Assembly: GCA_017305835.1 (NCBI GenBank) | Contig: JAFKJY010000067.1 | Location: 1-54,389 of the forward strand | Direction of reading: 5' to 3' | From: Hyphomicrobiales bacterium | GTDB lineage: Bacteria; Pseudomonadota; Alphaproteobacteria; Rhizobiales; Rhizobiaceae | DNA length: 54,389 nt | Shown here: one piece after another, positions 37,795 through 48,528 of the stretch | Layout: each line of letters begins with the position of its first letter | Numbering within the stretch: position 1 is the first letter of the stretch | The notes under the pieces: model-generated | The model's input: only the letters and a program-made list of their open reading frames with translations | The model's database searches: none | Told to the model about the DNA's origin: nothing | Program-made: the position numbers and the translations under genes

Positions 37795-38013
37795 ATGTAC
37801 CGCATCGTTCTGGCCGTGACGGCCCTTGCCGCCCTGACGGGCGCCGCCCTCGCCGAGCCGACCTACGACCGCCGCATCGACGAGGCGGCCGCGCAGATCG
37901 TCGCCAAGAAGATCGGCGACATACGCGGCGGCTTCGCCTACGACCAGATTCCCGATTTCGTGGAAGCCGTCGACTGGCATCCCGCGGCCTGGGGCGCCTC
38001 GCATCCGGCCTGA
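37795..38013 (+). CDS. Small exported protein of unknown function
   Basis: A 72-residue protein with a signal peptide (MYRIVLAVTALAALTGAALA) and a 52-residue mature chain: YDRRIDEAAAQIVAKKIGDI, an amphipathic helix, then an aromatic tail (FAYDQIPDFVEAVDWHPA). No Cys. It lies in the gap between dxs and tlyA after the dxs terminator and has a fair purine-rich RBS (GGGAGA). Periplasmic location follows from the signal peptide; function unknown, possibly a rhizobial orphan family. Confidence 0.7.
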   Translation: MYRIVLAVTALAALTGAALAEPTYDRRIDEAAAQIVAKKIGDIRGGFAYDQIPDFVEAVDWHPAAWGASHPA

Positions 38014-38056
38014 TGGAAGCTTGCTTTCCACTGGCCCGTTGGGCCATGGAAGGCCG

Positions 38057-38809
38057 ATGGACACGCCTTCCGACGCCAGCAGGCGGCTCGACGAGCTGCT
38101 GGTCAGCCGTGGATTGTTCGCGACGCGCTCGCGCGCCCGTGACGCGATCCTGCGCGGCGCGGTGCGCGTCGACGGCGAAGTCGCCCGCAAGGCCGGCCAG
38201 CCCGTGCCGGCCGGGGCGGAAATCGCCGTCGACGATCCGGCCGGCCGCTATGTCTCGCGTGCCGCGCTCAAGCTGATCCACGGCCTCGACGCGTTCGGCT
38301 TCGATCCGGCCGGCCGCGTCTGCCTCGACATCGGCGCCTCCACCGGCGGCTTCACGCAGGTCCTGCTCGAACGTGGCGCGAGCCATGTCTTCGCGCTCGA
38401 CGTCGGCCACGGCCAGCTCGCACCGGAGCTTGCGGCCGATCCGCGCGTCACCAGCCTCGAAGGGGTGAACGCCCGCGCGCTCGACCCCTCGCTCCACGGG
38501 CACGAGCCGGGGATGGTCGTCTGCGACGTCAGCTTCATCTCGATCCGGCTGGCGCTGCCGCCGGCGCTCGCCTTGGCTGTTCCGGGCGCGATAGCCGTCA
38601 TCCTCGTCAAACCGCAGTTCGAGGTCGGCCGCGAAGGCATCGCCAAGGGCGGCATCGTCGAGCCGGTGCGGGCGCAGGCCGTGGCGCGCGATCTGCGCGA
38701 CTGGCTGGCCCGCCAGCCCGGCTGGCGCGCCGTCGGCCTCGTCGCGTCCCCGATTGCCGGCGGCGACGGCAACACGGAATACCTGCTGGGCGGGGTCAAG
38801 GACGCGTGA
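38057..38809 (+). CDS. TlyA-family 2'-O-ribose rRNA methyltransferase
   Basis: A 250-residue protein with an N-terminal S4 RNA-binding domain (RRLDELLVSRGLFATRSRAR; about 8-68) and an FtsJ-like methyltransferase domain. The SAM motif is CLDIGASTGGFTQVLLERGA, and the K-D-K-E set can be placed at RAALK, CDVSF and LVKPQFE. TlyA enzymes methylate 16S and 23S rRNA and were once called hemolysins. ATG at 38057 has GGAAGG upstream; earlier starts are out of family. Four-base overlap with the next methyltransferase gene. Confidence 0.92.
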   Translation: MDTPSDASRRLDELLVSRGLFATRSRARDAILRGAVRVDGEVARKAGQPVPAGAEIAVDDPAGRYVSRAALKLIHGLDAFGFDPAGRVCLDIGASTGGFTQVLLERGASHVFALDVGHGQLAPELAADPRVTSLEGVNARALDPSLHGHEPGMVVCDVSFISIRLALPPALALAVPGAIAVILVKPQFEVGREGIAKGGIVEPVRAQAVARDLRDWLARQPGWRAVGLVASPIAGGDGNTEYLLGGVKDA

Positions 38810-40047
38810 ACGCCACCTTCGAGATCGAGCGGCTGGGCGCGCAGGGCGACGGCATCGCGCGCAGCGAGAGCGGCCCCGTCTATATCCGCTACGCCTTGCC
38901 GGGCGAGACGGTGACGGCCGCGCGCCAGAAGGACCGCGCCGACCTGATCGCCGTGGTGAAGCGCTCGCCGCAGCGCGTCGAGCCGCCCTGCCGGCATTTC
39001 GGTACCTGCGGCGGCTGCGCGCTCCAGCATCTCGACACGGAAGCCTACAATGCGTGGAAGCGGGCGAAGGTGGTCGACGCGCTGAAGGGCGCCGGCATCG
39101 ACGTGCCCGTCGCGCCGATCGTGCCCTGCGTGCCGGGGACGCGCCGGCGCGTGACGTTCGCCGGCCGGCGCACCGCCGCCGGCATGCTGCTCGGCTACCA
39201 CGAGGCGCTGTCCCACCAGATCGTCGACATTGCCGAATGCCCGATCGCGCGGCCGGAGATCGTGGCGAAGCTGGACGAGCTGCGCGGTCTGGCCGCAATC
39301 CTGGCCGCCGGCCCGGCGCCGTTCCGCATGACGGTGACGGCGACCGCGTCGGGCCTCGACATCGCCTGCGAGGAGACGGGCAGGCTGGCCGATGCCGCCC
39401 GCCTCGCGGCGATCGACTTCGTGCGCCGCGCCGGCTTCGCGCGGCTCTCCGTCGGCGGCGAGACGATTGTCGCGACGCGGCCGCCGGTCGTCATGTTCGG
39501 CACGATAGCCGTCGAGCCGCCGCCCGGTGCCTTCCTGCAGGCGACGGCGGAAGCCGAGGACGCGATGGCGGCGCTGGTGACGGGGCACCTGGCCGGCGCG
39601 AAGCGGACGGCCGACCTGTTTTCAGGCTCCGGCACCTTCGCGCTGCGGCTGGCGGCGCGCGCGGCCGTGCATGCCGTCGAATCGGATGCGGCCTCGCTCG
39701 CCGCACTCGACCGCGCCGCGCGATTCGCGGGCGGGCTGCGGCAGGTGACGGCCGAGCGCCGCGACCTCTTCCGCAGGCCGCTGCTGGCGCGCGAGCTGGA
39801 GCGCTTCGATGGGCTGGTCTTCGACCCGCCGCGCGCCGGCGCCGAGGACCAGTCGAAACAGATCGCCCGCTCGGCCGTCCCGCGCGTCGCCGCCGTCTCC
39901 TGCAACCCGGTGACGCTGGCGCGCGACCTCGCCATCCTGACCGCCGGCGGCTACCGCGTGACCTCCGTCACGCCGATCGACCAGTTCCTCTGGTCCGGCC
40001 ATGTCGAGGCCGTGGCGCTGCTGGAGAAGCCGGGCAGACGGCGCTAG
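38806..40047 (+). CDS. Fe-S class I RNA m5U methyltransferase (TrmA/RumA family)
   Basis: A 413-residue protein: a short TRAM-like N-terminal OB segment, a 4Fe-4S cluster set Cys62, Cys68, Cys71 and Cys145, and a C-terminal SAM domain with DLFSGSGTFALRLA. VFDPPRAGAE and the nucleophile Cys366 in VSCNPVTLARDL follow, with the late general-base region PIDQFLWSGHVE. It should methylate uridine C5 in 23S rRNA or tRNA. GTG start overlaps tlyA (GTGA), linking two RNA modifiers. Which uridine is modified is not readable. Confidence 0.93.
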   Translation: MNATFEIERLGAQGDGIARSESGPVYIRYALPGETVTAARQKDRADLIAVVKRSPQRVEPPCRHFGTCGGCALQHLDTEAYNAWKRAKVVDALKGAGIDVPVAPIVPCVPGTRRRVTFAGRRTAAGMLLGYHEALSHQIVDIAECPIARPEIVAKLDELRGLAAILAAGPAPFRMTVTATASGLDIACEETGRLADAARLAAIDFVRRAGFARLSVGGETIVATRPPVVMFGTIAVEPPPGAFLQATAEAEDAMAALVTGHLAGAKRTADLFSGSGTFALRLAARAAVHAVESDAASLAALDRAARFAGGLRQVTAERRDLFRRPLLARELERFDGLVFDPPRAGAEDQSKQIARSAVPRVAAVSCNPVTLARDLAILTAGGYRVTSVTPIDQFLWSGHVEAVALLEKPGRRR

Positions 40048-40057
40048 CCGGCGAGCA

Positions 40058-40074
40058 GGTGTTCAAGGAACACC
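40058..40074 (+). terminator. Hairpin after the RNA methyltransferase gene
   Basis: GGTGTTC-AAG-GAACACC, a perfect 7-bp stem, 10 bases after the stop; no T tract, so a weak or Rho-assisted terminator. Confidence 0.35.
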
Positions 40075-40124
40075 GGCGCGACCGCATCGAGGGTGGGTGG
40101 CGTCACCCGGCCTCACATGCCGAG

Positions 40125-40174
40125 CTTGAAACGGGCGAGAATTGAGCCTAATTTGAGCGCCAAAGCGTCAATTT
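40125..40174 (+). promoter_or_regulatory. Promoter and operator of the xre-res module
   Basis: CTTGAA (40125-40130), 17 bases, CTAATT (40148-40153). An imperfect palindrome AATTTGAGCGC-CAAA-GCGTCAATTT (40150-40174) overlaps the -10 and the expected transcription start, as for an autorepressing Xre antitoxin. Confidence 0.6.
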
Positions 40175-40190
40175 GTGCAAGGAACATGCC

Positions 40191-40556
40191 ATGAGTGTCG
40201 CCGTTCTCGATGTCTCGGCCTCCCGTTTCGGCAGCGGACCCTATCTGTCCGCGCGCCGCGTGGCGGAGCTGCTGGGCGTGACCCTGAGCGAGCTTGCGGG
40301 CCTCGTCGGGGTAGCACGCAACACGCTGGCCTCCGACGCCGGCGCGCGCAAGGCGGATGCGGCGCTGAGCCCGCTGGTGCGCATCCTCGCCATGGCCGGC
40401 GAGATGGCCGGCGGCGACGAGCGGGCGGCGCTGTGGTTCAAGCACCAGCCGATCCCCGGCTGGGGCGGCAAGACCGCCTACGACCTCGTGCGCGAAGGCA
40501 AGGCGGAAAAGGTGCTCGCTTATCTGGAGGCTGTCCGCTCCGGCGTCTATGCCTGA
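40191..40556 (+). CDS. Xre/MbcA/ParS-type antitoxin (DUF2384)
   Basis: A 121-residue protein with an N-terminal helix-turn-helix (RRVAELLGVTLSELAGLVGV, then ARNTLA) and a C-terminal toxin-binding region of the DUF2384 type (FKHQPIPGWGGKTAYDLVRE, then KAEKVLAYLEAV). This pairing with a downstream RES protein defines Xre-RES TA systems. AAGGA lies eight bases before the ATG at 40191. It overlaps the toxin gene by eight bases. Confidence 0.9.
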   Translation: MSVAVLDVSASRFGSGPYLSARRVAELLGVTLSELAGLVGVARNTLASDAGARKADAALSPLVRILAMAGEMAGGDERAALWFKHQPIPGWGGKTAYDLVREGKAEKVLAYLEAVRSGVYA

Positions 40557-41055
40557 GCAGGCAACGATCCTCTGGCGCGCCTACGTGCCGCGCTGGGCCC
40601 ACCTGCCTCTGTCCGGCGAGGGCGCCGCGCGCTACGGGGGGCGCTGGAATCCGGTGGGCGCTTCGACGATCTATGCCGCCCGCGAGCTTTCGACCGCCTG
40701 GGCCGAATACAACCAGGGCTTCGTCCAGCATCCGGCGCTGATCGCGCAGCTCCGGCTGACGGGCGCGCGGCTGGCCGACCTGACGGACCGCGACGCGCTG
40801 AGGGCGCTCGGTGTCGATCTGGCGATCCACGGATGCGACTGGCGGCTGGCGCTGGACCGCGGCGAGGTGCCGGAAACGCATCGCGTGAGGGAGCGCCTGC
40901 TCGCGGCGGGCCATGACGGCGTCGTCTACCCGTCCTTCATGTCTCCGGGCGGGAGCTGCGTGGCCCTGTGGCGATGGAACGGGGAGGGCGGGCCGGAGCT
41001 CGACGTCGTCGATCCGGGCGGCCGCCTGCCGCGAAGCCCTGCATCCTGGCTATAG
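40549..41055 (+). CDS. RES-domain NAD+-degrading toxin
   Basis: A 168-residue RES-domain protein. The family's conserved Arg, Glu and Ser can be placed at Arg32 (RYGGRWNPVG), Glu46 (YAARELSTAWAE) and a Ser in the SFMSPGGSC stretch. Studied RES toxins deplete NAD+ by phosphorolysis, and are ADP-ribosyltransferase-like in fold. It overlaps the antitoxin by eight bases and ends 14 bases from the convergent tldD. Base composition is closer to the chromosome than for the two PIN modules, so it may be older in this genome. Confidence 0.9.
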   Translation: MPEQATILWRAYVPRWAHLPLSGEGAARYGGRWNPVGASTIYAARELSTAWAEYNQGFVQHPALIAQLRLTGARLADLTDRDALRALGVDLAIHGCDWRLALDRGEVPETHRVRERLLAAGHDGVVYPSFMSPGGSCVALWRWNGEGGPELDVVDPGGRLPRSPASWL

Positions 41056-41069
41056 CGCGGCTGCCCTCC

Positions 41070-42485
41070 TCACACCTGCGTGCCGCCGACCGTCATCTGG
41101 TCCATCCTGAGATGCGGCTGGCCTACGCCGACGGGGACGCCCTGGCCGGCCTTGCCGCACATGCCGATGCCGGTGTCGAGCTTCATGTCGTTGCCGATCA
41201 TGGAGACGCGGTGCATGGCGTCCGGGCCGTTGCCGATCAGCATGGCGCCCTTGATCGGCTGGGTGACCTTGCCGTTCTCGATCATGTAGGCCTCGGTGCA
41301 GCCGAACACGAACTTGCCCGACGTGATGTCGACCTGCCCGCCGCCGAAGGAGACGGCGTAGATGCCCTTCTTCACCGAGGCGATGATCTCCTCGGGGCTC
41401 TTGTCGCCGGCCGTCATGTAGGTGTTGGTCATGCGCGGCATCGGCTCGTAGGCATAGCTCTCGCGGCGCCCGTTGCCGGTCGGCTTCATGCCCATCAGCC
41501 GCGCGTTCTGTCGGTCCTGCATGTAGCCGACGAGCTTGCCGTCCTCGATCAGCACGGTGCGGTTGGTCGCCGTGCCCTCGTCGTCGATGGTGAGCGAGCC
41601 GCGCCGCTCCGCGATCGTGCCGTCGTCGACCACGGTGACGCCCTTGGCCGCCACCTGCTGGCCCATCAGCCCGGCGAAGGCGGATGTCTTCTTGCGGTTG
41701 AAGTCGCCCTCGAGCCCGTGGCCGACCGCCTCGTGCAGCATCACGCCCGGCCAGCCGGACGAAAGCACGATGTCGAACGTGCCGGCCGGCGCCGGCACCG
41801 CCCTGAGGTTGACCAGCGCCTGCCGCAGCGCCTCGTCCGCGGCGAACTTCCAGGAATCCTGCGCCAGGAACTCGCCAAAACTCTTGCGGCCGCCCATGCC
41901 GTAGGAGCCGGTCTCCTGCCGGTCGCCGTCGCCGACGACAACGGCGACGTTGACGCGCACCAGCGGACGGATGTCCTGCGCCATCGAGCCGTCGGCGCGC
42001 ACGATCTCGACGCGCTGCCAGGAAGCGGCGAGCGAGGCCGTCACCTGCCGCACGCGCGGGTCGGCCGCGCGCACATAGCCGTCGATCTCCTGCAAAAGCT
42101 TTGCTTTCGCCTCGAAGCCGGGCGCCGCGATCGGGTTCTCCTCGCCGTAGAGGTGACGGTTGGTGCCGGCCGGCCGCTCGGCGAGCGTGCCGGAATAGCC
42201 GGCCTTGACGGCGGAGACGGCGTCGGAGGCGCGCCGCAACGCGGCTTCCGACAGCTCGCTCGAATGCGCGTAGCCGGTCGCCTCGCCGGCGACGGCGCGC
42301 AGCCCGAAGCCCTGGTCGACGTTGAAGTTGGCCGTCTTCAGCCGGCCGTTGTCGAACATCAGCGATTCGCCCTCGCGATATTCGAGGAAGAGCTCCCCGT
42401 CGTCGGTGCCGGAGATCGTGTCGCGCACGATCTCGCGCACCTTGCTGTCGGAAATGTCGAAACGGTCGAGAAGGCGTTCGGCCAC
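41070..42485 (-). CDS. tldD: Metalloprotease TldD
   Basis: A 471-residue TldD subunit of the TldD/TldE (PmbA) protease, which matures microcins and degrades unfolded peptides. The zinc motif HEAVGH is at 251-256 in a well conserved LHEAVGHGLEGD. AGLMGQQVAAKGVTVVDDGT and the C-terminal CGKAGQGVPVGVGQPHLRM are typical. It is transcribed alone; tldE is not in the window. The -10-like CTATAT on minus at 42525-42520 probably starts it. It converges on the RES toxin gene. Confidence 0.95.
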   Translation of the reverse strand: MAERLLDRFDISDSKVREIVRDTISGTDDGELFLEYREGESLMFDNGRLKTANFNVDQGFGLRAVAGEATGYAHSSELSEAALRRASDAVSAVKAGYSGTLAERPAGTNRHLYGEENPIAAPGFEAKAKLLQEIDGYVRAADPRVRQVTASLAASWQRVEIVRADGSMAQDIRPLVRVNVAVVVGDGDRQETGSYGMGGRKSFGEFLAQDSWKFAADEALRQALVNLRAVPAPAGTFDIVLSSGWPGVMLHEAVGHGLEGDFNRKKTSAFAGLMGQQVAAKGVTVVDDGTIAERRGSLTIDDEGTATNRTVLIEDGKLVGYMQDRQNARLMGMKPTGNGRRESYAYEPMPRMTNTYMTAGDKSPEEIIASVKKGIYAVSFGGGQVDITSGKFVFGCTEAYMIENGKVTQPIKGAMLIGNGPDAMHRVSMIGNDMKLDTGIGMCGKAGQGVPVGVGQPHLRMDQMTVGGTQV

Positions 42486-42519
42486 GGCGGGGCTCCCGTG
42501 AAAACTGTGTCGGTCGTCT

Positions 42520-42525
42520 ATATAG
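42520..42525 (-). promoter_or_regulatory. -10 element upstream of tldD
   Basis: CTATAT on the minus strand, the exact alphaproteobacterial -10, about 35 bases before the tldD start. No good -35 is visible at 17-18 bases. The site is part of the symmetric CTATATAG and could read in both directions. Confidence 0.35.
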
Positions 42526-42583
42526 TCGCGGCCGTCCGGGCTTGCACCCGGAGCGTGGAAAGAATGTCGCGGAAGGAGAGGGG

Positions 42584-42739
42584 ATGCGACTGGTGGCGAT
42601 CTGGGTACTGGCGGGGGCGGCGGCCGGCATCGCGTCCGGGGCGCTGTTCGGCTGGCCCTATGTGCTGGCCGGCTCCGGCATCGGCGTCGCCGCCGGTCTG
42701 GGCATCGCCGTCGGCCTGCGCATCCGCGGCGGCCGGTAG
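42584..42739 (+). CDS. Small Gly/Ala-rich membrane protein
   Basis: A 51-residue protein made almost wholly of two hydrophobic helices: LVAIWVLAGAAAGIASGALF and YVLAGSGIGVAAGLGIAVGL, joined by a GWP turn and ending RIRGGR. The many GxxxG/GxxxA spacings favour tight helix packing. AAGGAGAGGGG precedes the ATG, an excellent RBS that supports real translation. It is divergent from tldD. Function unknown; it could be a small inner-membrane hairpin protein. Confidence 0.6.
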   Translation: MRLVAIWVLAGAAAGIASGALFGWPYVLAGSGIGVAAGLGIAVGLRIRGGR

Positions 42740-42753
42740 GCGCGTTGCGGCGC

Positions 42754-43218
42754 TCAGTCGCCGACCAGCTTCTTGATCTTGGGGATCAGCGAATCCCACG
42801 TCGCCATCTGATCCTCCAGGTTCGCCCGGGTGATGCCACCGGAGAAATCGACGTCCATCCGGAAGTTCGAGCCGTCGTGCTCGTAGGCGCGCACCCAGCG
42901 GTACTCGGTGTTCCACGCGTTCGCCTGCTCGGCCGTGAACGGGTCCGTGTAGCCCGTCGCGAACTGGATCGACTGGCAGTTCTCGCCCTTGGTGCAGTCG
43001 TAGAAGTAGATGACGTACTTGATGCCCTGGATGCGCCCGTGCACCACCGGGTCGCCGTCCTCGTCCTTGTCGATCTCGGCCGACCCGAAGCCCTTGGCGA
43101 GCTCGAGCACGAGGTCCGGATCGGCCGATTTCAGCAGGTCCTCGGCATGGCCGGCGGCTGCGGGCGCGAGGAGCCCGGCCGCAGCCAGAAACAGGAAACC
43201 GATAGATGATGCGCGCAT
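42754..43218 (-). CDS. Exported YbjN-domain protein
   Basis: A 154-residue protein with a signal peptide ([20 protein letters not shown], cleavage after AGHA) and a YbjN fold: HGRIQGIKYVIYFYDCTKGE, FATGYTDPFTAEQANAWN, MDVDFSGGITRANLEDQM. YbjN proteins resemble type III secretion chaperones, but exported alphaproteobacterial members have no known role. GGGAGGGTGG gives a strong RBS for the ATG at 43218; the longer frame starting at 43284 lacks one. Same strand as the IalB gene upstream. Confidence 0.82.
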   Translation of the reverse strand: MRASSIGFLFLAAAGLLAPAAAGHAEDLLKSADPDLVLELAKGFGSAEIDKDEDGDPVVHGRIQGIKYVIYFYDCTKGENCQSIQFATGYTDPFTAEQANAWNTEYRWVRAYEHDGSNFRMDVDFSGGITRANLEDQMATWDSLIPKIKKLVGD

Positions 43219-43305
43219 CGCCACCCTCCCGACGGAAAACGGCCGCACGACGACAATTCTGCCCCCAAACGCGGACTTCCGCAACGGCGGCAGACGGGGG
43301 AGTGG

Positions 43306-43827
43306 CTACGGCAGCGCCTTGAAGCCGTCGGAGAAGCCGGTGAGGTCGACAGGGATGCCGATGCCTTCCTCCGGCGTCTGGAAGACGATGAAGGTGGCGG
43401 CCTTGCCGGTCTTGAGCGTGTCGAGCAGCGGCTTTTCCAGGATCACCTCGGCGTAGCAGCCGTCCTGGAAGCAGCGCACGAAATAGGCCCGCCCGATGTC
43501 CTTGCCGTCGACGTTGAGGCCGAGCCCGTTGGGCAGCAGCACGCCGAGCGGGGCGAGCACGCGCAGGATCTCGGCCTTGTTGTCAGCCGTGCGCAGCACG
43601 ACCACCGACAGCCCCACCTCGGGCCGGTCCTCGGCGATGACGTTCTGCATCATCGCGCACTGTTCGCTCGTGGCGCCGGGCGGCGTGTCGCAGATGATCG
43701 ACCACGCGCCATGCGTGGAGCGGACGGTCCCGGTCGGCTGCGTCTGCGCCAGCGCGGAATTCAGCGGCCACAGCGCCATGCAGGCGGCGGCAGCCCAGAT
43801 CAGGCGTCGGAAGGATTGACCCGTCAT
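43306..43827 (-). CDS. Invasion-associated locus B (IalB) family protein
   Basis: A 173-residue periplasmic protein: signal peptide ending NSALA, then the IalB core with GAWSIICDTPPGATSEQC, IAEDRPEVGLSVVVLRTAD and AYFVRCFQDGCYAEVIL. The four Cys (two pairs) are those expected to form disulfides. In Bartonella IalB aids erythrocyte entry, but the family is widespread in non-pathogenic rhizobia, where its role is unknown. Divergent from the cytochrome oxidase operon across a 344-base gap. Confidence 0.9.
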   Translation of the reverse strand: MTGQSFRRLIWAAAACMALWPLNSALAQTQPTGTVRSTHGAWSIICDTPPGATSEQCAMMQNVIAEDRPEVGLSVVVLRTADNKAEILRVLAPLGVLLPNGLGLNVDGKDIGRAYFVRCFQDGCYAEVILEKPLLDTLKTGKAATFIVFQTPEEGIGIPVDLTGFSDGFKALP

Positions 43828-44171
43828 CTATGTTCCTCGGCGAATCACCGCAATCTAGCTTGCGAAGGCCTGATGCAAAAGGGAAGCGCGGCGCGCCGGC
43901 GGCGCCCGCCCGCCGCCTCTTCGGCCACGAATCGGACCGAAATGCGACGCCGCGGCGCCGTCCCCGGCCCGCGCGGGGGCCTCTGCGGCCGTCTTCTGCG
44001 CTGCACGCAAAGTCGCGCGCAAAAATGCCGCATGCTTCCGGGTATGCCTTCCTTGCGGATGAATTGAGAGTATGGTTTGAACGCGCCGGAAAGGGCGCGG
44101 AGTCCGTCCGGACCGGCCGTCGGACGGGTGCCAGTCGCCAAGACTCGCTGATCGGGGAGACGTTGAGGGTG
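43828..44171. other. Divergent intergenic region between ialB-like gene and coxB
   Basis: Holds 344 bases without a credible gene. Seen: a GC-rich stretch with local hairpins (about 43885-43915), a possible coxB promoter CTTCCT-N17-TATGGT (44048-44076, weak), and a 7-bp stem CCGTCCG/CGGACGG within about 44104-44128. It may be a structured 5' leader of the oxidase operon. No riboswitch class was recognised. Confidence 0.35.
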
Positions 44172-46729
<2,558 letters not shown>

Positions 46730-46748
46730 GCAGCAACCCCAGACAACC

Positions 46749-46775
46749 GAAACCGCCGGCCCGTCTGGCGGTTTC
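46749..46775 (+). terminator. Intra-operon hairpin between ctaD and ctaB
   Basis: GAAACCGCC, nine bases, GGCGGTTTC: perfect 9-bp arms, 20 bases after ctaD and 27 before ctaB. With only a short T run it probably acts as a partial terminator or as a 3' processing/stability stem. Confidence 0.5.
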
Positions 46776-46801
46776 CGGCAATCGAGGGATTTGGTTCAGG
46801 C

Positions 46802-47734
46802 ATGGCTTTCGTCGACAAGAGCGCGCTCGGTGACGCCGACTTCCGGCTTTCGGAAGCGACGGCGGCCGACTTCGTCGCCCTTCTCAAGCCCCGCGTGATG
46901 TCGCTGGTGGTGTTCACCGCCTTCGTCGGCCTGGCGGTCGCGCCGGCCGGCATGAACCCCTTCCTCGCGCTCGTCTCGATCGTGGCGATCGCCGTCGGCG
47001 CCGGCGCCTCGGGCGCGCTCAACATGTGGTACGACGCCGACATCGACGCAGTGATGACGCGCACCGCCTCGCGTCCCGTCCCGGCCGGCCGCGTCACGCC
47101 GCGCGAGGCGCTGGCCTTCGGCCTCGTGCTCTCGGGCCTGTCGGTGATGACGCTGGGCCTGGTCGCCAACTGGCTGGCCGCGGCGATGCTCGCCTTCACC
47201 ATCTTCTTCTACGCCGTCGTCTACACGATGTGGCTGAAGCGCTCGACGCCGCAGAACATCGTCATCGGCGGGGCCGCCGGCGCCTTCCCGCCGATGATCG
47301 GCTGGACCGCGGTGACCGGCTCGATCGGCCTGGAGAGCGTCGTCCTCTTCCTCATCATCTTCCTGTGGACGCCGCCGCACTTCTGGGCGCTGGCGCTGTT
47401 CAAGTCGGGCGACTACGAGCGCGCCGGCGTGCCGATGATGCCGAACGTGGCGGGCGACGCCTCGACGCGCCGCCAGATCTTCGTCTATTCGCTGCTGCTC
47501 GCGGCCTCGGGCGTGTTGCCCTGGGCGCTCGGCCATGCCTCCGCCTTCTACGGCGTCGGCGCAGCCCTGCTCGGGATCGGCTTCGTCCACTATGCCTGGC
47601 GCGTGCTGGCGCAGGATCCGGCGGATGCCGGCATGAAGCCGGCCAAGGCGCTGTTCGGCTACTCGCTGCTCTATCTCTTCGCGATCTTCACCTTCGTGCT
47701 GGTGGATCATCTGGCAATGCGGATGATCGGCTGA
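46802..47734 (+). CDS. ctaB: Protoheme IX farnesyltransferase (heme O synthase)
   Basis: A 310-residue UbiA-fold membrane enzyme that farnesylates heme b to heme O, precursor of heme a for subunit [21 protein letters not shown] carries the first Asp motif (D-x3-D), [19 protein letters not shown] the conserved loop, and [20 protein letters not shown] the second site. About nine helices. The stop overlaps the next ATG by one base. Its farnesyl diphosphate depends on the MEP genes also in the window. Confidence 0.96.
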   Translation: MAFVDKSALGDADFRLSEATAADFVALLKPRVMSLVVFTAFVGLAVAPAGMNPFLALVSIVAIAVGAGASGALNMWYDADIDAVMTRTASRPVPAGRVTPREALAFGLVLSGLSVMTLGLVANWLAAAMLAFTIFFYAVVYTMWLKRSTPQNIVIGGAAGAFPPMIGWTAVTGSIGLESVVLFLIIFLWTPPHFWALALFKSGDYERAGVPMMPNVAGDASTRRQIFVYSLLLAASGVLPWALGHASAFYGVGAALLGIGFVHYAWRVLAQDPADAGMKPAKALFGYSLLYLFAIFTFVLVDHLAMRMIG

Positions 47735-47901
47735 TGGCCAAGGAGCCCGAGCAGGAATTCGTCACCATGACGCCGCAGCAGAAGAAGGCGCGCCGCAGCC
47801 GCTCGCTCGCGCTGGCGCTGGCGCTCGCCGCCTTCGTGATCGTCATGTATTTCGTCACCTTCGTGAAGATGGACCCGTCCATCCTCAACCGGGCGATGTG
47901 A
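47734..47901 (+). CDS. coxF: Small oxidase-operon membrane protein CoxF
   Basis: A 55-residue protein with a basic N-terminal segment ([12 protein letters not shown]), one membrane helix ([20 protein letters not shown]) and a short outer tail ending NRAM. A small gene of this kind sits between ctaB and ctaG in many alphaproteobacterial aa3 operons and is called CoxF; it may help assembly, but its function is not established. One-base overlap with ctaB and a 7-base gap to ctaG support coupling. Confidence 0.85.
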   Translation: MAKEPEQEFVTMTPQQKKARRSRSLALALALAAFVIVMYFVTFVKMDPSILNRAM

Positions 47902-47908
47902 GGCGGCC

Positions 47909-48526
47909 ATGAGCGCGTCGCCCGATAGCCGCAGGCAGTCCAGCAACCGGCTGGTTGCGTTCGCGCTGCTGGCGTTCTTCGCTGGCATGGTCGGCATGGC
48001 CTACGCCTCGGTCCCGCTCTACCGCGTGTTCTGCCAGGTGACCGGCTATGGCGGCACGACCCAGCGGACCACGCAATATGCGAGCAAGGTCCTCGACCGG
48101 AAGATCACCGTGCGCTTCGACGCCAACGTCGCCGGTGTGCCGTGGGATTTCCAGCCCGAGCAGCGCGAGATCACCATGCCGATCGGCGAGACGGTGCAGG
48201 TGGCCTTCCGCGCGAAGAACCTTGACACGAAGGCCAGTTCCGGCCGCGCGACCTTCAACGTGACGCCGCAGGCCGCGGGCGCCTACTTCATGAAGGTCGA
48301 GTGCTTCTGCTTCACCGACAACACGCTGAAGCCGGGCGAGCAGATCGACATGCCGGTGGTCTTCTACGTCGACCCGGCGATCGCCGACGCGCCCGAGACC
48401 AAGCACATCCGCACGCTCACGCTTTCCTACACCTTCTATCCGATCGAAACCGAAAAGCCCGTTGCACAGGCGAAGGATTCGCAGGAAAAGAACCAGCCCA
48501 ACGCCGAGCCGAAAATCGGGGGATGA
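47909..48526 (+). CDS. ctaG: Cytochrome c oxidase assembly protein CtaG (Cox11)
   Basis: A 205-residue copper chaperone that inserts CuB into subunit I. A single N-terminal helix ([20 protein letters not shown], then YRVFC) anchors a periplasmic immunoglobulin-like domain. The copper-binding pair is in [17 protein letters not shown] (CFCF motif). The C-terminal 20 residues are polar ([14 protein letters not shown]). The start sits in an ATG seven bases after coxF; the gene overlaps or abuts subunit III. Confidence 0.96.
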   Translation: MSASPDSRRQSSNRLVAFALLAFFAGMVGMAYASVPLYRVFCQVTGYGGTTQRTTQYASKVLDRKITVRFDANVAGVPWDFQPEQREITMPIGETVQVAFRAKNLDTKASSGRATFNVTPQAAGAYFMKVECFCFTDNTLKPGEQIDMPVVFYVDPAIADAPETKHIRTLTLSYTFYPIETEKPVAQAKDSQEKNQPNAEPKIGG

Positions 48527-48528
48527 AT

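Noticed and set aside
42518..42525. A plus-strand promoter for the 51-residue membrane protein at CTATATAG
   Set aside because: No -35 lies 17-18 bases upstream on plus; the site is better placed for tldD.
43711..44067. A plus-strand gene in the ialB-coxB gap
   Set aside because: The frame is Arg-rich, has no RBS, partly overlaps the IalB gene in antisense and resembles no family.
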